Source of the DNA: Bradyrhizobium sp. 190
GTDB lineage: Bacteria; Pseudomonadota; Alphaproteobacteria; Rhizobiales; Xanthobacteraceae
Reading direction: 5' to 3'
NCBI RefSeq assembly: GCF_023073415.1
Contig: NZ_JADPJL010000068.1
Coordinates: forward strand, 310,001-374,000
DNA length: 64,000 nucleotides
Both the position numbers and the translations under genes were made by a program. Numbering within the stretch: position 1 is the stretch's first letter; each line of letters opens with the position of its first letter. This document shows, one piece after another, positions 20,101 to 27,772 of the stretch. The notes beneath the pieces are model-generated. The model worked only from the letters and a program-made list of their open reading frames with translations, made no database searches and was not told the origin of the DNA.

Positions 20101-20267
20101 ACATGACAACGACCGCGGAAGGCGTCGAAACCGAGCAGCAGCGCGAGATCCTGCGCCAGCTCGGCTGCACCCAGATGCAGGGTTATCTGTTCAGCGCGCC
20201 GAAGCCGGCCGCCGAGGCGAGGCGATTGCTGGGCGTGCGATTGGAGACCGCGACAGCCGTCGCCTGA
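17160..20267 (+). CDS. Membrane Cache-PAS-PAS-GGDEF-EAL cyclic di-GMP signalling protein
   Basis: This is a 1035-aa sensor with two transmembrane helices (about 25-45 and 315-340) bounding a periplasmic Cache-type sensing domain. Two PAS modules follow (about 350-460 and 480-600), then GGDEF with intact RLGGDEFAVIQ and EAL with GCEALLRW, EITEAVL and DDFGTGFSSL. Both catalytic signatures look intact, so the protein could be bifunctional. GGGAGAAGGGAGA just before the ATG is a strong ribosome site. The 3' end overlaps the convergent patatin gene by 85 bp. Confidence 0.94.
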   Translation: MRGLFHYLHGMKARTAATGRHLAATIPGPVLWLTLCGTLLVAAIFVGTIMMTGEFRERALRNSERELENTVLLLARHFDQQFEDSDTLADDVISRLQISGIASENEFRKHVGSSEAHEILRSKAGVLSYLGDISIFDSNGDMVNWSRPLPTPALNISERTYFKSFKFDSRSPSILTESVRSYRTGNLNSVIAHRLRGEDGTFLGVMTRRINPANYEKFFASVALGTGAAISMFHADGTLLARYPRVDELIGQNFAKAPLLQQVRERGTQQTLRVQSPIDQTDRLGSAAPLGHYSGVVVATNTVTAALSDWREQTRFLVLAATLAAVVIALILFLIIKQITRQSREAQQRLEAERGRLDTALNNMIQGLVTFDASARLVTFNRRYIEMHDLSTDIVKPGCHFRDLMQHRKDNGSFDGDVDAFCSLVVRNVARGQVTHSVMQCPDGRAFLAVSRPLADGGWVATMEDITERLNLEQERDRNYAFLSQIIDHIPSQITVKDVHDRRYLLVNRVAEAQFGISRDQIIGKTAFDLFPNAAAELIAADEEKTLQRPDGLFKDEHVWETQGMGPRYITSKRLGIRNAAGQVRYIINVVDDVTERRVANEKIAHLAHYDALTDLPNRVLFREQIQRELRKAVRGQQFALLYIDIDEFKGINDSLGHHVGDELLKAVAASLKDCIKPGDLIARLGGDEFAVIQTAVSGRAEVEEFVTRIYEAIRQPYQCLGHHLSTDASVGIAIAPEDGTELDQLIKHADLAMYAAKAEGRRVHRFFEPAMDARAKARLTMEQDLRQALADGGFEIHYQPLLDLASGEVTGCEALLRWRHPERGMVSPAEFIPVAEDTGLINELGDWVMQTACTEAAGWPSRVRLAVNVSPIQLKSPTLALRITGALAASGLPPDRLEIEITEAVLIHDDESALTILHQLRGIGVRIALDDFGTGFSSLSYLKRFPFDKIKIDRCFVSDIEVDGSAAIVQAVVNIAAARNMTTTAEGVETEQQREILRQLGCTQMQGYLFSAPKPAAEARRLLGVRLETATAVA

Positions 20268-22117
20268 CGCCGTTCCAGCGCGCCGGTGTCGAGCATCGCG
20301 GCGATGGCCGAACTGCCTCCCGCCTCCAGCGCCGCAATGGCCTCCTTGGCCCACAGGTAGGAAGCTTCAAAGATCTCCGTGTGGCGATCGAAATCCGTCA
20401 CGTCGATCCCGACCGGAAACGGCGGCCGCATCACCGTATCGAACGGCCCGACCGGCAACGTATCGTAGCGCTGATGCGCAACCAGGCTTCGCCACAGCAC
20501 GTTCACCGCGCTCGGCGCGGCGGGTAATAGCTTCTTGCGGAACGGCGTCAGCATGGCGGCGATCAGTTCGAACCGTCCCGGCAGCGACGCATAGTCGACG
20601 TCGAACAGCTCCGCCGCCGGCTCGCCGAAATGCACGACCAGATTGGGACCGCTCTTGAGCTGGTGCATCGACGCCAAGGGCACGTTGTCGATGAGACATC
20701 CATCGACCAGCATCGCGCCCTCCGGCGTGTAGAACGGCGGCAACAGCCCGGGGATCGCGCTCGATGCGCGCACCGCCTGCCAGAGCGGCCCCGTCCGGAT
20801 CAGTTCGAGATTATGGGTCGAAAGATTGGTCGCGACGGCGGCGAAAGGCCGCCAGCAATCCTCGATCCGGCAGTCGGGGCCGTACTGATGGGCAAGCGCG
20901 CGATCGAACGCCTTGTGATCCAGCAGCGCGTAACGCGGCCACGTCGGCCGCCGAAAGCTTCTGCTCCTGACGAAGATTTCATGCGTGCCGCGCTCGAGAT
21001 GCTCGGCTTCGAGATTTTTGGCAAAGCCGGCCACCATCGCGGAGCCGACGCTGGTGCCGACAAAGATATCGAACATCACGCCGCGTTCGCGAAAGGCCTT
21101 GTAGATGCCGACATGCGCGGTCCCAAAACTACCGCCGCCGGCGGCGACGAAGCCGACCGCCCGGCCGCACAGAAAACGGATCAGGCTGTCGATATCGATC
21201 TGGTCTTCGAGGGCTGCATGGTGATGCATGAAGGCCGGCAGCCGGGCCAGCCAGGCCGCGGTGCGAGAGACCTCGCCGCTTCGCCGGTCATGAACGCGGA
21301 CGAGGCGTCTGGCCGAGACGGCATGAACCTCGCAGGCAAAGGCCTCGATATCAGTCAGTGCGGCCGCAGGCGCATCCCCGCGGCACGCAAACACCACCAT
21401 GTCGGCCTGACGGATGGCCTTGCGGGCCCAGTGCGAGGCCTCCCCGCCACCGAGATAAACCACCAGCGGCGCGGTGTGTTCGAGCCTGTTGAGCCACTCG
21501 GTGACTTCGTGTGCATCGAGCGCGCGCCCCGGAAACATCGCCTGCAGGCGATCGGCGTCGACGATCTCGGCATCGATCGCGGCGAGCCCCTCGCGCATCC
21601 GGCGATCGAAAGCGCCCGGCAGCGGCTCCAATCCTCCATCGATCAGCGCCACCGTTCGCGCCTTCGGCGAGGTGGGGAACGGCGCGATGCGCGCGGTCTC
21701 CTTGGCGAACCGCCGCGCCAGCGCAGCCAGCAGCGCCTCGACGATGGCGGGCGCTTCCTCAACCAGCTTCTGGTAGGCCGGGCGCGTCAACGCCAGCACG
21801 CTGGTGTCGCGGATGGCGATCACATCGGCGGTGCGCGGGACATCGGCGAAGAAGCCGATCTCGCCCACCAGTTCGCCGGCCCGAAGCTCGGCGATCGGCT
21901 CGAGATAGCCGGTCTTGCGCACCGCGAGCGCACCGTGCAGCACCAGGAAAAGCGAATCCGAGGGCCCGCCTTGCGCGACCAGCATCTGCCCGCGCACCAG
22001 ATCCTGGCGGACCATGGCGTTGAGCGTCTTCAGCCGCTGTTCGGAACTGAGCGTTCGAAACAGCGCGAACTCCTCCAGGGCGGAGCTCCACGCAAGCACC
22101 GAGCTCGATCCACTCAT
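20183..22117 (-). CDS. Patatin-like phospholipase with cyclic-nucleotide-binding domain
   Basis: This is a 644-aa protein resembling neuropathy-target-esterase-type bacterial lipases. A cyclic-nucleotide-binding domain is at the N terminus (about 15-130, with GELVGEIGFFADVPRTADV). A central linker region follows, then a patatin lipase domain (about 320-500) with the glycine-rich oxyanion loop AAGGGSFG, the nucleophile GTSVGS and the catalytic dyad Asp in DGCLIDN. It is predicted to hydrolyse membrane phospholipids or lysophospholipids under nucleotide control. The start at 22117 is chosen because the domain begins there. The final 28 codons lie on the opposite strand of the GGDEF-EAL gene end. 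Confidence 0.9.
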   Translation of the reverse strand: MSGSSSVLAWSSALEEFALFRTLSSEQRLKTLNAMVRQDLVRGQMLVAQGGPSDSLFLVLHGALAVRKTGYLEPIAELRAGELVGEIGFFADVPRTADVIAIRDTSVLALTRPAYQKLVEEAPAIVEALLAALARRFAKETARIAPFPTSPKARTVALIDGGLEPLPGAFDRRMREGLAAIDAEIVDADRLQAMFPGRALDAHEVTEWLNRLEHTAPLVVYLGGGEASHWARKAIRQADMVVFACRGDAPAAALTDIEAFACEVHAVSARRLVRVHDRRSGEVSRTAAWLARLPAFMHHHAALEDQIDIDSLIRFLCGRAVGFVAAGGGSFGTAHVGIYKAFRERGVMFDIFVGTSVGSAMVAGFAKNLEAEHLERGTHEIFVRSRSFRRPTWPRYALLDHKAFDRALAHQYGPDCRIEDCWRPFAAVATNLSTHNLELIRTGPLWQAVRASSAIPGLLPPFYTPEGAMLVDGCLIDNVPLASMHQLKSGPNLVVHFGEPAAELFDVDYASLPGRFELIAAMLTPFRKKLLPAAPSAVNVLWRSLVAHQRYDTLPVGPFDTVMRPPFPVGIDVTDFDRHTEIFEASYLWAKEAIAALEAGGSSAIAAMLDTGALERRQATAVAVSNRTPSNRLASAAGFGALNR

Positions 22118-22257
22118 TTGGCGGGACCTAGTTGAATTCTTAAGGCTCAACCTTACCGCCGGGCCCACACCACCGCGAGCGATATCAACGCCGCGGGAGC
22201 GCACCGCAGCAATACGCCCGGATGCGCTGCAACATGGAGGCGGAAGCCGCGTCCGCG

Positions 22258-23337
22258 TTACGCCGCCCACCGGCCGCGATTGTTCTCGGCCAGAATGGGC
22301 CGGATCAGGCGACCAAAACGCTCGGCCTCCTCATCATGCAGATAGCCGGACAGGCAGAAGGAATGACAGCCTGCATCAATGAATTGCTGCAGCGTGTCGG
22401 CGCACTGGACGGGATTGCCGACGACAGCGATGCCGGCGCCGGGGCGGACCTTGGTGATGCCAGTCCACAGATGCGGCAGCAGGAGATCGCCATGCTCGCG
22501 GGCAAGCTGCTGAACGCGCAGGTTTGCTTCCGACTTGTTGTAGAGCGTCTTGATTTCCTGCTTCTGCCGCTCGGTGGCGTGCCGCACCAGTTGATCGGCG
22601 GCCTCCCAGGCATCCGCCTCGTTCTCGCGGCAAATCACCTGCAGCCGCATGCCGAAGCCGATGTCGTTTTCGCGATCATGCGCGCGCGCCATCTCCCTGA
22701 TCTCGGCGATGTTCGAGGCAATCTTTTCCGGCAAATCGCCCCAGAACAGATGCACGTCGGAGTGCTTCGCTGATAATTCCCAGGCCTGGCGCGAGCCGCC
22801 GCCGAGATAGAATTTTGGAAACGGCTGCTGGTGCGGGCGCGGCCGGATATGCGCTCCGGACAGTTTGTGAAACTTTCCTTCGAAGTTTAGCGGTCCGCGC
22901 GTGGTCCACAGCGCTTTCAGGATCGAGACTTCCTCCTCCATCAGCGCGTAGCGCTCTTCCTTGGGGTAACGCACGCCCTCGCCTTCGACCTCGCTTTCAT
23001 TCTGGCCGGCGATCAAATTGATGCAGATGCGCCCGCCTGACATCTGGTCGAAGGTCGAGATCATCTTCGCCAGCAGCACCGGGTTGATGTAGCCGGGCCG
23101 CGCCGCAATCAGCGGCTTGATGGACGACGAACGCGCTGCCATGAACGCGCCCGTGATCCACGCTTCCCAGCACACCGAGCCGACCGGGATCAAAAGATAC
23201 TCAAAACCGGCCGCTTCCGCCGCCTGCACTACGCGGTCGCACAGTTCGGGAGAGCCCGGAATCTGTGCATCCATCAGGCCATAGGCCGTGGTGTCGCCAT
23301 GCGTGGGCAGATACCAGCCGAATTCGAGCGGACGCAT
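22258..23337 (-). CDS. LLM-class flavin-dependent monooxygenase, SsuD-like
   Basis: This is a 359-aa monooxygenase of the alkanesulfonate-type branch of the luciferase-like family. It has EFGWYLPTHGD at the N terminus, a central GGRICINLIAGQNE segment and FYLGGGSRQAWELSAKHSDVHLFWGD. The family uses FMNH2 and O2 to cleave C-S bonds or oxidise organosulfur and related compounds. No sulfonate transporter is adjacent, so the substrate is open. GGGAG lies 8 nt before the ATG. It is unrelated in sequence subgroup to the monooxygenase at 9361. Confidence 0.9.
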   Translation of the reverse strand: MRPLEFGWYLPTHGDTTAYGLMDAQIPGSPELCDRVVQAAEAAGFEYLLIPVGSVCWEAWITGAFMAARSSSIKPLIAARPGYINPVLLAKMISTFDQMSGGRICINLIAGQNESEVEGEGVRYPKEERYALMEEEVSILKALWTTRGPLNFEGKFHKLSGAHIRPRPHQQPFPKFYLGGGSRQAWELSAKHSDVHLFWGDLPEKIASNIAEIREMARAHDRENDIGFGMRLQVICRENEADAWEAADQLVRHATERQKQEIKTLYNKSEANLRVQQLAREHGDLLLPHLWTGITKVRPGAGIAVVGNPVQCADTLQQFIDAGCHSFCLSGYLHDEEAERFGRLIRPILAENNRGRWAA

Positions 23338-23477
23338 GAACGTTTCTCCCTGTCGATCCTTGTTGCTCGGTCGTTAGGCAGATGAGTTTAGCGGCTGCGA
23401 AGCCTGGGGCAATCGGGTTCCCTGCGAGGGGCGATTTTCGATTTCAATCGCGTTCACGGCAAGATAAGTTCTCAGCC

Positions 23478-23885
23478 ATGTCACCTGTCTCGCTGCTGCT
23501 TAATATCATCTGGATCGTTCTCGGCGGCGCCTGGATGGCGTTCGGCTGGCTGGTTGCCGCCATCGTCATGGCGATCACGATCATCGGGATTCCCTGGGCG
23601 CGGGCGGCGTTCAATATCGCGGCCTACACCTTGTTCCCGTTCGGCTTCACGGCGGTCTCCCGCGACGCCTATAGCGGGCAAGAGGATATCGGCACCGGGC
23701 CGTTCGGCGTGATCGGCAACATCATCTGGCTGGTGTTGGCGGGATGGTGGCTGGCGCTCGGGCATGTCATCACGGCGGTCGTGCTGGCCGTGACCATCAT
23801 CGGCATTCCCTTTGCCTGGGCGCACTTAAAACTTGCCGGCATCGCGCTGTGGCCTATCGGCAAGATCATCGTTCCCACGACTTAA
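23478..23885 (+). CDS. YccF domain-containing inner membrane protein
   Basis: This is a 135-aa integral membrane protein made of two tandem YccF repeats. Each holds a hydrophobic helix pair and the motif AITIIGIPWA / AVTIIGIPFAWA. The N-terminal copy covers about residues 1-60 and the C-terminal copy about 75-130. The family is widespread in bacteria and has no established function. The ATG at 23478 is chosen because the first repeat starts there; longer upstream extension is polar and unlike the family. It is convergent with the universal stress protein gene. Confidence 0.88.
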   Translation: MSPVSLLLNIIWIVLGGAWMAFGWLVAAIVMAITIIGIPWARAAFNIAAYTLFPFGFTAVSRDAYSGQEDIGTGPFGVIGNIIWLVLAGWWLALGHVITAVVLAVTIIGIPFAWAHLKLAGIALWPIGKIIVPTT

Positions 23886-23903
23886 GTTCGAAGCAGCCTC
23901 TGA

Positions 23904-24380
23904 CTATCCCGAGGCTGCTATTTCCGCCGGCTTCAGCCGCTCGAACTCGGCGTCGCTGATCTCGGTCTGGGCCACCAGCACGCTGCAGCGCAGGCGCTTG
24001 ACCAGATAGCTGCCGATCGAGCCGAACCAGCGCGCCAGCGCCCCCTGCGGGCGGTGGCCGACGACGACGAGATGCGCGCCGATTTCTTCGGCGACCTCAG
24101 CGATTTTCTGGCCGGCATCGCCGACCTCGAGTCGCGCGGTCGGGTTAAATCCCAACGCCTTCAGCCGCTCGGTGCCTTCGTTCAGGATGGCCTTGTAATC
24201 CTCGGTCTGCAGTTCGATCGGGATCGTGAGCCCGGCCTCGGGCGTCATGATCGAGGAAACCTCGACGACGGCGAGCAAAAAGACCTCGGAACGGCAGAGT
24301 TGTGCGAGCTTTGCGCCCTCCCGCAACGCGCGCCGCCCCTCGACCGAACCGTCATAGGCGAGAAGAACCTTCTTATACAT
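23904..24380 (-). CDS. Universal stress protein, UspA family
   Basis: This 158-aa Usp domain protein begins with a typical beta strand and Asp (KKVLLAYDGS). The ATP-binding signature is GHRPQGALARWFGSIGSYLVKRLRCSVLV (G-2x-G-9x-G-S pattern). Proteins of this kind bind ATP and are induced under stress or growth arrest. It is monocistronic and ends 18 nt from the convergent YccF gene. The tRNA-Arg gene lies on the far side of its promoter. Confidence 0.92.
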   Translation of the reverse strand: MYKKVLLAYDGSVEGRRALREGAKLAQLCRSEVFLLAVVEVSSIMTPEAGLTIPIELQTEDYKAILNEGTERLKALGFNPTARLEVGDAGQKIAEVAEEIGAHLVVVGHRPQGALARWFGSIGSYLVKRLRCSVLVAQTEISDAEFERLKPAEIAASG

Positions 24381-24553
24381 CGGACGTCCCCATCCATGGC
24401 GAGAAGATCAGTGCGGCAAGATTAACACCAATTGGCAGGAACGGATCGGAATTTTGCATGGGGGATGCGACCCGCGTCATGCCACCTTCGTCTCCCCACC
24501 CCCGAGAAGGGCCGTTGCCCCTGCCCAGCCAATCGGCTAAATGAACCGGCGAA

Positions 24554-24630
24554 GCACCCGTAGCTCAGCTGGATAGAGCGTTGCCCTCCGAAGGCAAAGG
24601 TCACACGTTCGAATCGTGTCGGGTGCGCCA
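24554..24630 (+). tRNA. tRNA-Arg (anticodon CCG)
   Basis: This is a 77-nt cloverleaf. The acceptor stem GCACCCG pairs with CGGGTGC and an encoded 3' GCCA end follows. The D arm is GCTC/GAGC, the anticodon stem TTGCC/GGCAA with loop CTCCGAA (anticodon CCG at 24588-24590), and the T arm ACACG/CGTGT with TTCGAAT. It decodes CGG. A short T-run follows immediately and may end transcription. Confidence 0.96.
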
Positions 24631-24736
24631 TTTTTTCCGCCAATCCGGAACTAAGCTGCACTGGAGGTTCGCTGTCGATCAATCGACTGTGCTACCGGCC
24701 AATGTGCCTTTGTAAGGCCAGCCAGTTGGATGGCAA

Positions 24737-25711
24737 ATGACTGCTCCGAGCGATGTGACTGATTGGCTTCTCGATTCCGACCCATCGATCCGCTGGCAGG
24801 TAATGCGGGACCTCGTCGGCGCTCTGGAATCGGGTTGGGCGGCGGAGCGCGCCAAGATCGAGTCCGTGGGGTGGGGGGCCAAACTACTGGCTCTCCAGGA
24901 TGCGGACGGCCAATGGGCGGGAGGCTCGTTCGTCCCGCGTGGCTTCACCCTTCAAGACTGGAAGAAGTTCGGCCAGCCTTGGACGGCTACGACCTATTCG
25001 CTTTCTCAGCTTCGCGAGTTCGGTCTCGATCCCTCGTCGGACCGCGCGAAACGGATAGTCGAGCTGGTTGGTCTCAACTCGCGCTGGGATGAGGGCGGCC
25101 AGCCCTATTGGGAAGGGGAAGTCGAAGAGTGCATCAACGGGCGAACTGTTGCTGACGGTGCATATTTCGGAGTCGATGTTTCATCCATTGTCGTTCGGCT
25201 GCTCGGCGAGCGTCTCCATGACGGCGGTTGGAATTGCGAAAGGGCGAATGGGTCGGGCCGCTCGTCATTCCATACCACGATCAACGTGCTGGAGGGGCTG
25301 TTGGAATATGAGAAGGCCACCGGCGGCACTCCGGCCTCACGCGAGGCACGCAGGTCTGGCGAGGCTTATTTGCTGGAGCGCAACCTCTTCCGCCGCCGCA
25401 GCACGGGGGAGCCGGCGGACGAGCAGTTTCTGCGCTTTCTGCATCCAAACGGCTGGCGTTACGATGTCTTGCGCGCGCTCGACTATTGCCGATCCTCCGC
25501 GATGCACACGGGCGCCACTCCCGATCCACGGCTTGCGGAAGCCATCAGCCATGTCCGCTCCAAACGCTTGGCAGACGGCACTTGGCCTCTCGACTGGATT
25601 CCTGCGGGGCAGGTATGGTTCCAGGTAGACGCTGGCCCAGGTAAGCCTTCCAAGTGGGTGACCCTCCGAGCAATGCGCGTGCTCAAGTGGTGGGAAGAGC
25701 AAGGCCGTTGA
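24737..25711 (+). CDS. Squalene-cyclase-like alpha/alpha-toroid protein of unknown function
   Basis: This 324-aa protein has QW-like motifs typical of the prenyltransferase/squalene cyclase toroid fold: DADGQWAGG (about 55-63), HDGGWNCE (about 162) and DGTWPLD (about 279). It also has repeated Trp/Gly-containing helices. The catalytic DxDD motif of true class II cyclases is not seen, so a cyclase activity is not assured. A similar fold is used for peptide or lipid processing in some orphan proteins. It lies 106 nt downstream of the tRNA gene, in the first intact position of a segment rich in remnants. The ribosome site is weak. Confidence 0.7.
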   Translation: MTAPSDVTDWLLDSDPSIRWQVMRDLVGALESGWAAERAKIESVGWGAKLLALQDADGQWAGGSFVPRGFTLQDWKKFGQPWTATTYSLSQLREFGLDPSSDRAKRIVELVGLNSRWDEGGQPYWEGEVEECINGRTVADGAYFGVDVSSIVVRLLGERLHDGGWNCERANGSGRSSFHTTINVLEGLLEYEKATGGTPASREARRSGEAYLLERNLFRRRSTGEPADEQFLRFLHPNGWRYDVLRALDYCRSSAMHTGATPDPRLAEAISHVRSKRLADGTWPLDWIPAGQVWFQVDAGPGKPSKWVTLRAMRVLKWWEEQGR

Positions 25712-25751
25712 AGCGACCAGAGGCGACTGCTCCACCCGAAGCGGACCGTCG

Positions 25752-25975
25752 CTACATTATAGCCCCTGTAATGACATAGCGGTTCTCAGTTTCATCCTCT
25801 CGGGCGCGCCACCGACTTTTAAGAATTTCTTGAAATTTGCTAGGCGACCTGATCCAGGATTGGTCAACCTCTGAAGCGTCGACGGCCCAAAGCCGAATGC
25901 GCGGCTGTGAATTTTGATCGTATCGCCGTCGATCACGGCGCCTTCGCAGATCAAGCCACCCGCCTGGGACGGCGA
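25752..25975 (-). pseudogene. Remnant of a thermonuclease (SNase-like) gene
   Basis: The minus strand reads ICEGAVIDGDTIKIHSR and then, after a one-base frameshift near 25900, RIRLWAVDASEVDQSW. Together these match the N-terminal core of staphylococcal-nuclease-like proteins, in which VIDGDTxxIH is followed by the R-L-x-x-I/V-D-A-x-E active-site strand. The rest of the domain (Cys-rich and C-terminal helices) is absent, and the frame closes at 25752. No start with a ribosome site is seen. It is a broken fragment, part of the 358-bp stretch without an intact gene that follows the toroid-protein gene. Confidence 0.45.
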
Positions 25976-26069
25976 AGGCCGGTTAACTGCCGGTTGATCT
26001 CACCCGACACCGCTACAATTTCCTTAACGAGCCCGAGGCGCGTCCGTTTTCCGGTGCGCCCGCGTCAGC

Positions 26070-26291
26070 TCACGCTGCGCAGCTCGCCGAGTGGGTCGTG
26101 GTATTGCCGGAAGCCGCGTAACAGAAAGCCTCATAGTAGGCTTCCAGCTCCACAACGGCGCGATGCTCCCATTCCCTGGCTTGCGCCAGGAGGGAGCCGC
26201 TATGAAGCGGGCGGAAGGCCGCGGTTTGGCGGTACAATGACGCGATGGTGCGGTATCGGCGAACGTTTTCCATGATGGCCATGCTGTTCAT
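26070..26291 (-). CDS. Small hypothetical protein (73 aa)
   Basis: This 73-aa soluble protein has a good ribosome site (GGGGAGA 8 nt before the ATG) and a plausible helical composition: RRYRTIASLYRQTAAF, then AQAREWEHRAVVELEAYYEA. Similar short proteins with an RYR-IASL-CRQ-A and EWEHRA pattern are common hypothetical products in Bradyrhizobium, but no function is known. The last 15 residues are Thr/Ser-rich. Confidence 0.55.
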   Translation of the reverse strand: MNSMAIMENVRRYRTIASLYRQTAAFRPLHSGSLLAQAREWEHRAVVELEAYYEAFCYAASGNTTTHSASCAA

Positions 26292-26453
26292 GTCAGATCT
26301 CCCCTTTCTTTCCCGGGCACGAACTTGCGGCAGAACGATTTTCGATTCGTTAGCGGGAGAGGAAGAGAGATCGTGTGGTTTCCGAACGGTTGATGGCGGA
26401 CGCTCACAGACAGACGCGGGGTGGCCTCCCCGGAGGCCGGAAGCTCGAACGCT

Positions 26454-26711
26454 TCACTTGTCCGCGCGAGTTGTCTGCGGCGCGGTCGAAGAATTGTCGC
26501 TCGAACAGACGACATCCGCTGGCAAGAAAGACGCGATGCCTGCTTCAAGCCCCCATGCGGGCAGCAGTGTGCGGACACAGTAGGCCAACCCGATCCCGAG
26601 AAGCGATGCGCACAACATCGTCGCAGCGAACGGCCAGGTCACTCGTCTTCTTTGCGGTGATGGTTGCAGGCCGGCCGCGGTGACAGCTGACATTTGGTTC
26701 GGGCTGGACAC
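26454..26711 (-). CDS. Possible small membrane protein
   Basis: This reading frame of up to 85 codons could start at a GTG (26711) or an ATG (26693). It encodes one convincing transmembrane helix (WPFAATMLCASLLGIGLAYCV) between a basic N-terminal region (QRRRVT) and a Ser/Thr-rich tail. No clear ribosome site precedes either start and no family is recognised. It is listed because the positive-inside pattern around the helix is plausible. Confidence 0.35.
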   Translation of the reverse strand: MSSPNQMSAVTAAGLQPSPQRRRVTWPFAATMLCASLLGIGLAYCVRTLLPAWGLEAGIASFLPADVVCSSDNSSTAPQTTRADK

Positions 26712-26908
26712 TGGTCAGGATCCTGGCTGGAGAATGATGAGTTCGAGACCAGCCATCGCCGATCGCGATGGCCCGGCGCGGTTCGTCCCGCGCGTGACGC
26801 CGAACACAGGGCGACGCCGCAGTTCGCGGACATCGCTCGATCTGCGGAGAGCTATTCGATGCTCAAGGGCGGGGAGCCCTTCCCCGGCAGAGCACGCAAA
26901 GCCGCGCC

Positions 26909-27424
26909 CTAATGGTGCTTATGCTGCTGCGCGACTCCACTGACGGCGGCTCCAGCATTTTCCTCGACGTTGTAGACGATCTCGACGGGCCCGGCCTTCT
27001 CGAACACCAGCGTGCCCTTCACCTTCTGACCGAGCTGGAATGACTCCTTGAGGCCGAGCAGCAAGATACGATACGAGCCGGGCTTGAGCTCCACGGTCTT
27101 GCCGGGCTTGATCTCAATGCCGTTCGCGAGCGGGCGTGTTTTCGACATGCCGTCCACATCGATCACCTCGTGTACCTCGATCTGGCTCGCCGAGGGTGAG
27201 GCGCCTCCGATCAGGCGATCCGCAGTCTTTCCCTTGTTGGTGATGGTGAGATAGCCGCCCGCGATGTTGGCGTCTTTCGGGGTCGGGCGCGACCAGGGGT
27301 GAGCGATGTCGAGTGCACCCACCTTGAAATCGTGCGCACCGGCCGCGGTCGTAATGAGCACAGCGGCTGCGACAAAAATGGCCGCTGTGACAAACACAAA
27401 GATATCTCTGACGACGGTTGTCAT
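26909..27424 (-). CDS. PCuAC-family copper chaperone-like protein
   Basis: This is a 171-aa exported protein with a signal sequence ending near AAGAHDF. It has the PCuA_C fold, including IAHPWSRPTPKDANIAGGYLTITN and VHEVIDVDGMSKTRPL. Canonical members bind Cu(I) through an H-Met...His-x-Met set. Here the first His is kept (about 85), but the Met in the GxMxMR position is Thr (about 96) and the HxM pair in PGGYHLM reads YRIL (Arg about 119, Leu 121). A C-terminal HKHH could substitute. The family delivers copper to cytochrome oxidase in the periplasm. It is divergent from the Met/His-rich outer-membrane protein. Confidence 0.85.
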   Translation of the reverse strand: MTTVVRDIFVFVTAAIFVAAAVLITTAAGAHDFKVGALDIAHPWSRPTPKDANIAGGYLTITNKGKTADRLIGGASPSASQIEVHEVIDVDGMSKTRPLANGIEIKPGKTVELKPGSYRILLLGLKESFQLGQKVKGTLVFEKAGPVEIVYNVEENAGAAVSGVAQQHKHH

Positions 27425-27772
27425 AACTGTCCTACTCCGATACGCGCGCTGGACGGCTAAGGCATGTAGAGAAACAATCAGACGCGATTACGGCCGGTGC
27501 TCGCCGCGATTGCGGCTACTGCCGGACGTGATTACGGCCACCGCATCGCGGCGCGACGCGAAGAAAATCGGACACACAACCGGGCAATCGGACTGCGCCT
27601 CTTTCGCCATTCGCTCAACACGCGACAGCCACACCGATGCCGCGCCCGCGATGACGCCTTCGCTTTTTCGCTTCCCTTCCGTCGCGAGCAGGCCGCGCTT
27701 CTCGCATGATCCAGTCAATCTCGCGCCCGATTGCAATGGCTAATCGTCCGACAGTGAGTAAAGGGGGCGTAT
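27425..27772. other. Divergent intergenic region (348 bp)
   Basis: This region separates the PCuAC gene from the outer-membrane protein gene and must carry both promoters. Visible features are a direct repeat GATTACGGCC (27486-27495 and 27530-27539, 44 bp apart) and a strong AAAGGGGG ribosome site at the right end. No metal-regulator operator could be identified by eye. Confidence 0.4.

Noticed and set aside
27488..27736. 82-codon minus-strand frame in the PCuAC/barrel gap
   Set aside because: It has no ribosome site or domain and would sit across two promoters.
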